A stretch of 14,807 nucleotides of DNA from Lentisphaerota bacterium (GTDB taxonomy: Bacteria > Verrucomicrobiota > Lentisphaeria > Oligosphaerales > PUNB01), in NCBI GenBank assembly GCA_003552565.1, contig PUNB01000004.1, forward strand, positions 1 to 14,807, in the 5' to 3' direction. Numbering within the stretch: position 1 is the stretch's first letter; every line of letters starts with the position of its first letter. Shown here one piece after another: positions 8,536-14,665 of the stretch. The position numbers and the translations under genes were made by a program. The notes below the pieces were generated by a model. The model made no database searches, had not been told where the DNA came from, and saw nothing but the letters and a program-made list of their open reading frames with translations.

Positions 8536-9936
8536 TTATCCTATTAAACGATCATCTTGTTGCGCCCAAAGACGTTCAACAGCCTCAGTATCGCCAAGCA
8601 GCTGGCTGGCAAGCGCGGACATCCCCATCTCGTGCAGTGAAACACATGCCTGCAGAAGGCGGGTTTGACGGCAGAACATCGTATATTCCTGATCATGTCC
8701 CGGCGGCGTTTCATGCACCAGACATCCACCGTCACAACTCCAGCGGCAGAAACATTTACGGCACCTGGCACGGTCGGCCGCCAAGATGCGAAGACGTTGG
8801 ATAGATTCCTCTTCGATTTGCAGCTGACCGTCGGGAAGAACTCGGCCGATGCTCAAATCTAAGCCCTTCGCCTCCCAGTCGCGCTTACGCAAATAGCAGG
8901 ATCGGATGGTTCGATCCGGAGCCAGAATGAAGGTATCCTCACCGACCGGGCAAGAAGTTATCCGGGCCTGCTCGAAGAGCGGTGCGTATATGCAGTCGAC
9001 TCCGGTTCGCCTGCACAAGAGAAGGGATTCCATAAAGGAACGCGCAAACAACAGCGGATGCGGGGAGCAAAGACCGGCGGCGCTGGATGCCGTATTCGAT
9101 TTCATGGGTTCAAAGGTGATGACATCGGGAAGAAGATTATCAAGTAACATCCGAGTTATATTTGGCATGTCATTGACAGTGGCGTCCGACACACAAACCC
9201 GGATGCAAAGTTTTACATGCGATTGTGACAAGGCCTTAGCCGTTTTCCATACTTTTTGAAACGTACCTTTGCCGTTTCGCAGCGGACGATGAAGGTCATG
9301 GTGTCTGGCTGAACCATCGAGTGACAGAACGATGGCGTCGAAGTGGTCCAAAACGAAACTTAACACTCGTGCGTTAAGCAATCCGTTCGTGGTCGCCTCA
9401 ATGCGAAGAGGAAGATTTTGCGTCGCAGCCGCCCATCGGGCTCGGTGTACAGCGATCTCAACAAGGTCCGATTCTCCCAGTGGCTCTCCACCGAAAAACC
9501 GCAAATCCAGAGAATTGCCACCGTTGTTAACGACCCACCGGACCCATCCGTCGATGGCCTGACATATTAGTCGGGGATCCGCGGATGGTTCCTCCGAGCC
9601 GGCGGCAAAGTCACAGTAGCGACAAGCCATGTCGCAGTCGCGGGTAAGAATCAGCCCAAGAAAAGGGGGGGAAGCCCTCCCCCTGCATAGAGGCGGAGGC
9701 GCGGCTTCATCGATCAATTCTTTCGCCAACCTGACGACCGGATCAGACAAAGATTCCTGTTGGTTTCTCTCGTTAAGCACATCAGCGACTATGTCAATAG
9801 CGGATTGGTTGAGGACGGCCGCTTTCCGTCCCAGAGGCGCGAACAACAGACGCTTGTCCATTACGGGAACTGTGTAGATGGATCGCATGGATGTCTGGCG
9901 CACGCGCCGCCGGTCACTTTGCGCCAAAAATCGCAT
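8536..9936 (-). CDS. Radical SAM/SPASM peptide-modifying enzyme (second copy)
   Basis: 466 residues. An N-terminal segment (about 18-58) of the kind found before many SPASM maturases reads YTVPVMDKRLLFAPLGRKA. The radical SAM core has CDMACRYC (C101, C105, C108) and FFGGEP (147-152), then EATTNG and LSLDGS. The SPASM region carries C329, C347, then the tight group C392, C395, C397, C401, C405 and a final C422, enough for two auxiliary [4Fe-4S] clusters. Relatives with this layout include PqqE, QhpD, anaerobic sulfatase maturases and thioether-forming peptide maturases, which modify protein or peptide side chains using the 5'-deoxyadenosyl radical. Because the PqqD-like gene follows 10 bases later, I infer a RiPP-type substrate. 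The start is supported by AAAGGA about 9 bases upstream. It begins 54 bases after the lipoprotein gene. Confidence 0.9.
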   Translation of the reverse strand: MRFLAQSDRRRVRQTSMRSIYTVPVMDKRLLFAPLGRKAAVLNQSAIDIVADVLNERNQQESLSDPVVRLAKELIDEAAPPPLCRGRASPPFLGLILTRDCDMACRYCDFAAGSEEPSADPRLICQAIDGWVRWVVNNGGNSLDLRFFGGEPLGESDLVEIAVHRARWAAATQNLPLRIEATTNGLLNARVLSFVLDHFDAIVLSLDGSARHHDLHRPLRNGKGTFQKVWKTAKALSQSHVKLCIRVCVSDATVNDMPNITRMLLDNLLPDVITFEPMKSNTASSAAGLCSPHPLLFARSFMESLLLCRRTGVDCIYAPLFEQARITSCPVGEDTFILAPDRTIRSCYLRKRDWEAKGLDLSIGRVLPDGQLQIEEESIQRLRILAADRARCRKCFCRWSCDGGCLVHETPPGHDQEYTMFCRQTRLLQACVSLHEMGMSALASQLLGDTEAVERLWAQQDDRLIG

Positions 9937-9990
9937 TGCGTTTCATCCTTTCGATTTGTGTTTAGAACCAGTTGAATTGAAGTCATCTGT

Positions 9991-10797
9991 TCATTTTGAC
10001 GGCAACGCGATTTCTTTTGTCAAGCGGGCATCGGAAGTTTGTACATGAACACCTGTTGCGCCCTGGGCAATCAGGCGGGACAAAGGAATTGAAACCGTGC
10101 CTTCAGCATTGGTCGTTTCTTCCCATTTCAAATCAACCTCTTGAAGGGATAAGATCAATACACTGTTGGCCACGGGGTCCACTTTCAAATGCGTTCTGCC
10201 GGGCGCGGGCTTGGTTTCGCCGGGCGCTCTGCTTTCGCGAGAGGTTTTGGCATACCCGATTAAAGATGTTTGAACCAGTTTGTCCTCGTTCTCTCGGGTG
10301 GCCGGCGGCCGCCAGCCAGAACCGGCTTCCGTAAACCAAGGCAAGAATGTGGGGACCCCCAGGATTGCATTCGTGATCGGAGCCGAAATTCCGAACGCAA
10401 CAAGGTCTATGGCATACGATCCCGCCGATGAAGAAACTTCTCCGTCCAGAGTATAACCTCCATGCCAATTTGCAAACAAACCCGGAAAGAGTCCAGCAAT
10501 CAAGCTTTTATTGCTGGTGACGACTATTTTTTCGGATTCCAGTTCTTCGTGAACAGCCGATATGCTTAAGAGCCTAACAACCAGTTCATCTTGAACAATA
10601 TCTCCGGAGAGATATATGTTTTCCGCGGGTCGAGTCTTTACAGTCTCGAATTCGCCCCACTCATGTGAGACCATATCATCACTTCCGGCCGGGATTGAAA
10701 TACAACCGCCGTTCACCAAGACAATGCCCAAAGAGCAGGCCAATTTGAACGTGTTCCAAAACCGCTTCGATATAGGGTAAATATCACCGCAATTCAT
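9991..10797 (-). CDS. Probable lipoprotein of unknown function
   Basis: 268 residues with no family I recognise. The N-terminus has basic residues (K11, R12, K18), a hydrophobic stretch (about 19-29) and then VNGGC with C32, which reads as a lipobox although Asn at -3 is unusual; otherwise it is an ordinary signal peptide or anchor. The mature part is hydrophilic with a moderately hydrophobic stretch at about 126-155 (IDLVAFGISAPITNAILGV) that may be buried or membrane-associated, then a Pro/Arg-rich segment and strand-rich ending. No catalytic motif is visible and Cys is absent after C32. A very good ribosome site (AGGTGAGGAG) ends 5 bases before the ATG, and the gene starts 31 bases after the WD40 gene. 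Its place in the operon and likely export suggest a partner or anchor for the exported WD40 protein. Confidence 0.75.
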   Translation of the reverse strand: MNCGDIYPISKRFWNTFKLACSLGIVLVNGGCISIPAGSDDMVSHEWGEFETVKTRPAENIYLSGDIVQDELVVRLLSISAVHEELESEKIVVTSNKSLIAGLFPGLFANWHGGYTLDGEVSSSAGSYAIDLVAFGISAPITNAILGVPTFLPWFTEAGSGWRPPATRENEDKLVQTSLIGYAKTSRESRAPGETKPAPGRTHLKVDPVANSVLILSLQEVDLKWEETTNAEGTVSIPLSRLIAQGATGVHVQTSDARLTKEIALPSK

Positions 10798-10828
10798 GTT
10801 TTCTCCTCACCTGCCTGAATATTCGCAT

Positions 10829-12268
10829 TCAGTTGGGGTACCAATAGTGACTCCCCCGCATGGGGGCGGGTCTGCTTGGGGCAGGGCGTGAAATCGTATT
10901 GCAGGTGCAAACAGTGTCACAGGTGCAAACGGTGTCACAGACACAGGCGCCGCCGATAACATTGCTTGTTGTATTGCGTGTTGATTCCCCGTCGGGTTTG
11001 ACAGCCCCGACCGTGATGGTGTTACAAACACAATTGGCTCCGGCCGGGGATGCAGCTCCGGCGGTAAACCAAACCGTATTGCAAGTGCAAACCATGGCGT
11101 CCCTCTGTTGCTCTTGTTGTGAATAACCAGCCACTTTTACCTGCGCCTGAACAGCATCCGGATCGAAAAGCGCCCACCGCGCTGCATCATCATGCAAATC
11201 CCACAGAATTACATGGCCTTCCTTGTCTCCGGAAACCAGCAACCGCCCCCCGGGTACGGCGCCTGTTGCGGTAACCGGGGCTATATGAGCGAATAATGAC
11301 TGTCTGAGGTGCAGCTCTGGAATCGACCGGAATGTAATGCGCTGATCATCATGTCCACAGATAAGAGTTTCCGAATCGCAGGAGAGGGTTGCGGCGCGAA
11401 GATGAGCGGATTTATCACCTTGAATGGTGGACACCAACGCATAATTATCAAGATCCCAGATGTTTAAAGTGCCATCGACACATGCTGAAATCAAATGATC
11501 TTCATCTTTGTCGAGAAGCAGCGCTGTAATGCTTTTTTGATGGCCGCGCAGGGTATAAATCAGTTTTCGTTCCCGTGTGTTCCATCGATGTATGTCACCA
11601 TCAGTGTTTGCCGTGAATATTTCCAATCCATTACTGGCTTCCGCCAATGTCTGGAGTGTTCCCGCTTGTATTTTCCACGGATCTCCTGAATCTTGAAGAA
11701 AAAGATTGCCCTCCGTGTCGGCAGAGATAATTCTATCTTTGGCGGGGTTGACAATCACAGCTTGCACGTTGTAAGGGTGGCGCCGTATCGAAGGGGCGGC
11801 TTCTCCTGTTGGCAATGTCCAGTAGCGAACGGTTTTATCGCCGCCGGAAACGAGTTTACTGCCCTGAGCGTTGAAGGTCAAGGATCGAACAGTGTCCTCA
11901 TGCCCATTCATCGTGGCATGGAGTTTTCCTTCTGGAAGCGACCACAGTTTTATAGTTTTATCGCTGCCGCCCGTAGCCAGCCATGCTCCATCATGGCTGA
12001 TGGCCAATGAATCGACGCTGCCCTCGTGCGCCTTTGGAACAGATGAATCGGCCTTGTTTTTCAGAAGCAGCCGGTTCCCGACAAGACCGGCTGGCTCGCC
12101 AGCGGCAGTGTTTCCTCGTGCCCCATAAGCGCCAGCCATCAGCGTCGCCGCGGATACGGCCGTTGCCTTAAGAAAATTGCGTCGATCAAGGCGATACCCG
12201 CCAGCCTCGCGTGTCAAGGCGTACAGTTGCGGCTTGTCCTGATTTTTATGCTCTTCTGAATGACTCAT
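10829..12268 (-). CDS. Tat-exported seven-bladed WD40 protein with a C-terminal C-x-C-[ND]-T repeat tail; candidate RiPP-type substrate
   Basis: 479 residues in three parts. (1) A Tat signal: DRRNFLKATA with R29-R30, a mild hydrophobic stretch to about A50 and a possible AYGA cleavage site. (2) About 78-372: seven WD40 blades, the clearest being GGSDKTIKLWS (100-110), GGDKTVRYW (142-150), CVDGTLNIWDL (263-273) and KEGHVILWDL (349-358), with GH or AH at blade starts; three more are degenerate, giving a closed seven-bladed propeller. (3) From about 392 a tail unlike any WD40: ten cysteines, all in C-x-C pairs at 394/396, 413/415, 442/444, 448/450 and 454/456, each followed by N or D and then T. 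It ends with a Pro-rich 19-residue segment. Tat exports folded proteins, which suits modification in the cytoplasm before export. The tail could be the target of the neighbouring radical SAM enzymes or an unmodified metal site; I favour the former. AAGGAG lies 7 bases before the ATG. Confidence 0.9.
   Translation of the reverse strand: MSHSEEHKNQDKPQLYALTREAGGYRLDRRNFLKATAVSAATLMAGAYGARGNTAAGEPAGLVGNRLLLKNKADSSVPKAHEGSVDSLAISHDGAWLATGGSDKTIKLWSLPEGKLHATMNGHEDTVRSLTFNAQGSKLVSGGDKTVRYWTLPTGEAAPSIRRHPYNVQAVIVNPAKDRIISADTEGNLFLQDSGDPWKIQAGTLQTLAEASNGLEIFTANTDGDIHRWNTRERKLIYTLRGHQKSITALLLDKDEDHLISACVDGTLNIWDLDNYALVSTIQGDKSAHLRAATLSCDSETLICGHDDQRITFRSIPELHLRQSLFAHIAPVTATGAVPGGRLLVSGDKEGHVILWDLHDDAARWALFDPDAVQAQVKVAGYSQQEQQRDAMVCTCNTVWFTAGAASPAGANCVCNTITVGAVKPDGESTRNTTSNVIGGACVCDTVCTCDTVCTCNTISRPAPSRPAPMRGSHYWYPN
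10895..11089 (-). repeat. Five C-x-C-[ND]-T repeats in the WD40 protein tail
   Basis: Within the WD40 gene, residues 394-458 hold five copies of C-[TV]-C-[ND]-T-[VI]. The first two are separated by 12-25 residues of Gly/Ala/Ser/Thr-rich linker; the last three are packed at 6-residue spacing (CVCDTV, CTCDTV, CTCNTI). The last two are also 18-base tandem DNA repeats at 10902-10919 and 10920-10937 differing at one base, which suggests recent slippage or duplication. Thr and Asp are known acceptors in Cys thioether crosslinks made by radical SAM/SPASM enzymes. Confidence 0.85.
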
Positions 12269-12280
12269 GGCTGTTCTCCT

Positions 12281-12748
12281 TCATTCCAGAGAATGCTCCG
12301 CGGACGGGCGGCAGAGTCCGTATCCGCATAAACGCACAAATAAGTTTTTGGTCTTAACAAATGCCATGCCTTCGCTCATGTTAGCAGCCAGGGCAAGGAA
12401 CTCGGAAATCACCTGGATATTTCGGCCGCAATCAAACTGATCAACTATGAATTTCTCATGACCTTGGAACGTATGACAACAGTGCATAACGGATGCCTCA
12501 CTTTCATGCTCCTTCGCCTTGGCTAAATAAAGACCGTTATCACGAATCTCCGGGATATCTCCGTCTGTCCATGTGGGAACCATCTCTGCCAGTACTTCAT
12601 CTGGAACATCGCTAATCTCTTTTAGTCGATGTTGTGTATTGCCGTGCAGCTCCCCGTGTATGGACAAAAATTCCCTGAACAAACAACGCCAAAAGCGCCG
12701 TCTGGACAAGGGATAATTATTTTTGTTTAGACTTCGATTGTTTGTCAT
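12281..12748 (-). CDS. Small Cys-containing protein with a possible PqqD/RRE-like C-terminal half
   Basis: 155 residues of no named family that I can confirm. The N-terminus is basic (SRRRFWRCLFREFL, about 15-28), followed by RLKEISDVPDEVLAEMVPTW. The C-terminal half (about 98-148) reads KFIVDQFDCGRNIQVISEFL, then a helix and NLFVRLCGYGLCRP. This order (strand, F-D-x-G-R-N turn, helix, helix, L-x-x-x-G ending) resembles the winged-helix of PqqD-like recognition elements, so it may serve the preceding SPASM enzyme as the 89-residue protein serves the second. Six cysteines (22, 90, 91, 107, 141, 146), including HCCH at 89-92, could bind a metal, which ordinary PqqD proteins do not. Its ATG overlaps the SPASM gene's stop (ATGA) and it ends 12 bases before the WD40 gene, placing it between enzyme and candidate substrate. 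The RRE call is pattern-based and uncertain. Confidence 0.75.
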   Translation of the reverse strand: MTNNRSLNKNNYPLSRRRFWRCLFREFLSIHGELHGNTQHRLKEISDVPDEVLAEMVPTWTDGDIPEIRDNGLYLAKAKEHESEASVMHCCHTFQGHEKFIVDQFDCGRNIQVISEFLALAANMSEGMAFVKTKNLFVRLCGYGLCRPSAEHSLE

Positions 12749-14127
12749 AACTTGCTCTCGAAAGGTGTCGTTTCACAAGCCGCCCCTGGATGACGTTTCG
12801 GCCGAAATGCAGCAGTCGCTTTTCTCAGTCCCATCCAAACGCCGCCCCCTTCATGAATGTACTCCAGCAATAGCATTAAAGTAATGCGGCGCGTTACATG
12901 ACAACGACCGGTGCTTTCCTGGCGTGATCCGGGACGGCGGGTAGCGCAATCTCCGCAACAATGCCAATAGCAAAAGCAGTCTCGGCACTCATGTCTTCGG
13001 CTTTGCTGGGTGTCGAGAAACGCCTGCAAGGCAGCGTGATCATATTTGACCTGTCCGTCGCACACTTGTCCTACGGTAAACCCTCGTGCCAGCGGAGATG
13101 CGGCACTGAAAACTTCAAAACACGTTACCAAGCGTCCGTCAGCGGTTACAACGACGGCTTTGAGCGGGGCTTGACAGAATGTCGAGGCGATCACCCATGG
13201 CCGCGCCGCCGAATAGTACACCTGCCGGTTAAACGAACGCCCCACACGCCACGCCTCCATGAAATGCTCTGCAAAGTCCTCGGCAAAATCTTCGTCAATG
13301 TCGCCATATTGCCCTCGACAACGAGTAAAAGTAGGTTCGACCTGTATGGCGAGTGTCCGGGTTGTCGCGCAAATATGTTTTACTCCTGCCGCTAATTCGC
13401 CCACTGAATCCGGCATTACGGTCATGCGGATGCCATAGTCAATACCTGCTTCATCAAGCGCTCTGATACTTTTCGCCACAGTGGGCGCGGATTCGGAAAC
13501 ATCAGCCATCGGCCGCTGGCGATTCTGAACATCCGCCAGTCCATCCATAGAAAGGCTCACATTCGTGAAATGGCGGCAAATAAAGCGCCTTTGCGATTCA
13601 GTCCACATGCCGTTGCTGCTCATGGATACACGCGTGGACGGTTCGGCCGCCCTGGCGTAGATGACGGCTTTTGTCAGCAGCTCCCAGTGGATCGTTGGCT
13701 CACCGCCCCCGTGAAATGTGAGCGAAGGTGTAACACCGGTGCGTTCCGCGTTCTCCAAAACATGATCGATTGCTGCTTTTGCAGCAGGCCAGGTTATGTC
13801 CGAAAGGCACGGTTCTTCGCCCGCATTCGCATAACAGTAAACACAGCGCAGATTGCAGCGGTTGGTCATCAACAGCACTGCGGCGGCAGGACTGCATGCC
13901 GATTCAAGTTCAGGAATTGGGCATTCCAATCCCGGGAGATCAAAGCCGATCCTCTCAAGAAATTGTTCAATTTCCGGGTCTGTTTTGATCGTGGCGCCAT
14001 GATTGCGCTTTAGAATATACTTCGCAAGCGCAGCGTTCCCAATAAAAGCCAGTTGTCGCTGAGGTTTGTAAATCACCCATTTGTCTTGCCAGGGAATTGT
14101 GTAGAAATCAGAATGACAATGATCCAT
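12745..14127 (-). CDS. Radical SAM/SPASM peptide-modifying enzyme (first copy, head of operon)
   Basis: 460 residues. The N-terminal segment FYTIPWQDKWVIYKPQRQLA parallels that of the second SPASM enzyme. The radical SAM core has CNLRCVYC (C91, C95, C98), HGGGEPT (139-145), SMSSNG and LSMDG. The SPASM region has C318, C336, then C381, C384, C386, C390 and C394, with C391 extra, and C409. The spacing C-x2-C-x-C-x3-C-x3-C is identical to the second enzyme, so the two are probably paralogues with different targets or steps. It is the first gene of the operon, behind a 257-base gap. No Shine-Dalgarno sequence is visible before the ATG (the preceding bases are mostly A), so initiation may be weak or use an A-rich site. 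The stop overlaps the next gene's start. anSME-type sulfatase maturation is an alternative, but no sulfatase gene is nearby. Confidence 0.9.
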   Translation of the reverse strand: MDHCHSDFYTIPWQDKWVIYKPQRQLAFIGNAALAKYILKRNHGATIKTDPEIEQFLERIGFDLPGLECPIPELESACSPAAAVLLMTNRCNLRCVYCYANAGEEPCLSDITWPAAKAAIDHVLENAERTGVTPSLTFHGGGEPTIHWELLTKAVIYARAAEPSTRVSMSSNGMWTESQRRFICRHFTNVSLSMDGLADVQNRQRPMADVSESAPTVAKSIRALDEAGIDYGIRMTVMPDSVGELAAGVKHICATTRTLAIQVEPTFTRCRGQYGDIDEDFAEDFAEHFMEAWRVGRSFNRQVYYSAARPWVIASTFCQAPLKAVVVTADGRLVTCFEVFSAASPLARGFTVGQVCDGQVKYDHAALQAFLDTQQSRRHECRDCFCYWHCCGDCATRRPGSRQESTGRCHVTRRITLMLLLEYIHEGGGVWMGLRKATAAFRPKRHPGAACETTPFESKL

Positions 14128-14155
14128 TGTTTTTTAGTGTGTCATAATCGAATTT

Positions 14156-14169
14156 CGCAAACGTTTTCG
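14156..14169. promoter_or_regulatory. LacI-type near-palindrome, candidate operator of the radical SAM operon
   Basis: CGCAAACGTTTTCG is a dyad with a perfect AAACGTTT core (14159-14166) and one mismatched pair in the outer arms. A central CG flanked by A and T runs is typical of LacI/GalR-family operators. It lies about 29 bases before the first gene, just downstream of the candidate -10, where a repressor would block transcription. No LacI-family gene is in the window. Confidence 0.35.
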
Positions 14170-14180
14170 GTTGTTTGCTG

Positions 14181-14209
14181 ATAATGATATATGTTAATTA
14201 AGTTCCCAA
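14181..14209 (-). promoter_or_regulatory. Candidate sigma-70-type promoter of the radical SAM operon
   Basis: On the minus strand TTGGGA (14204-14209) is separated by 17 bases from CATTAT (14181-14186); each hexamer matches the consensus at 4 of 6 positions. The predicted leader is about 45 bases. In DNA this AT-rich other hexamer pairs are possible, so the confidence is low. Confidence 0.3.
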
Positions 14210-14384
14210 AATTCGCATTCTGATTGATTTTTATAAAATGAAATACTTACTTTAATCATAATACATTTTTTAAAAAAAGCAAATAAAAAAACCAATAGCA
14301 GGCATATTTGAAGAGTCACATTGCATATTTGGCCGTGATTGGCGGGGAGGCGGAAACTTGTTTGTTTGAAAATTGGAACGGGAC

Positions 14385-14651
14385 TCATCCGTGACAGATT
14401 TCAATGAGCTTGCACCCGTAAGTTCCGATCACGCGTGTTTCGCCCAGTCGGGACTCCGCGTTGAAATGCTGGTGGCCATGAATAAGCACCTTCGGACGGT
14501 TTGCCGCGATGTATTCGTTGAGCGCCTGGAAGCCGTGATGCTCTAGCTTTGTTTTACTCATTTCATTTTCTCCTTTCGGCTTGAAATAACTCTGCAAAGA
14601 AGCCGGTGCAAATGGCGCGTAACGGAATTTGTGTCCGAGTAAATTTGCCAT
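14385..14651 (-). CDS. C-terminal fragment of a calcineurin-like metallophosphoesterase, probably a remnant
   Basis: 88 residues from the ATG at 14651, or 58 from the internal ATG at 14561, which has a far better ribosome site (AGGAG 8 bases upstream). The part after residue 31 looks like the end of a metallophosphoesterase: HHGFQALNEYI, then VLIHGHQHFN with the family's terminal GHxH metal-binding motif (G59-H62), and TRVIGTYGCKLIEI. The earlier conserved blocks that supply the other metal ligands (D-x-H, GD, GNH) are missing, and the DNA directly upstream codes for the unrelated end of a HEAT-repeat protein. It is therefore unlikely to be an active phosphoesterase. It may be a decayed gene, a rearrangement scar, or a small translated protein with a borrowed fold. 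Confidence 0.6.
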   Translation of the reverse strand: MANLLGHKFRYAPFAPASLQSYFKPKGENEMSKTKLEHHGFQALNEYIAANRPKVLIHGHQHFNAESRLGETRVIGTYGCKLIEICHG

Positions 14652-14665
14652 GTCAGGCTGTTCTC

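Larger units (their letters stand above)
14128..14384. other. AT-rich intergenic region upstream of the radical SAM operon
   Basis: This is the longest gene-free stretch in the window (257 bases). It is much more AT-rich than its surroundings, with A and T runs around 14253-14292. It holds the candidate promoter and near-palindrome listed separately. A frame of 64 codons (14194-14388) crosses most of it on the minus strand but encodes a low-complexity hydrophobic peptide that I do not accept as a gene. I see no small Cys-rich precursor peptide here. Confidence 0.5.

Noticed and set aside
10895..11089. Repeats considered as a CRISPR array
   Set aside because: The units are 18 bases, directly adjacent without spacers, and in frame with a protein.
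10860..11126. Plus-strand frame opposite the Cys-rich tail, with repeated VQTVSQ units
   Set aside because: It is the antisense shadow of the tandem repeats in the WD40 gene, whose frame is supported by seven blades, a Tat signal and a strong ribosome site.
14194..14388. 64-codon minus-strand frame starting with ATGA overlap after the phosphoesterase fragment
   Set aside because: It runs through AT-rich intergenic DNA, has no good ribosome site, and encodes a low-complexity peptide. It was considered as a precursor peptide but has no repeated Cys, no double-Gly and no RiPP-like core.
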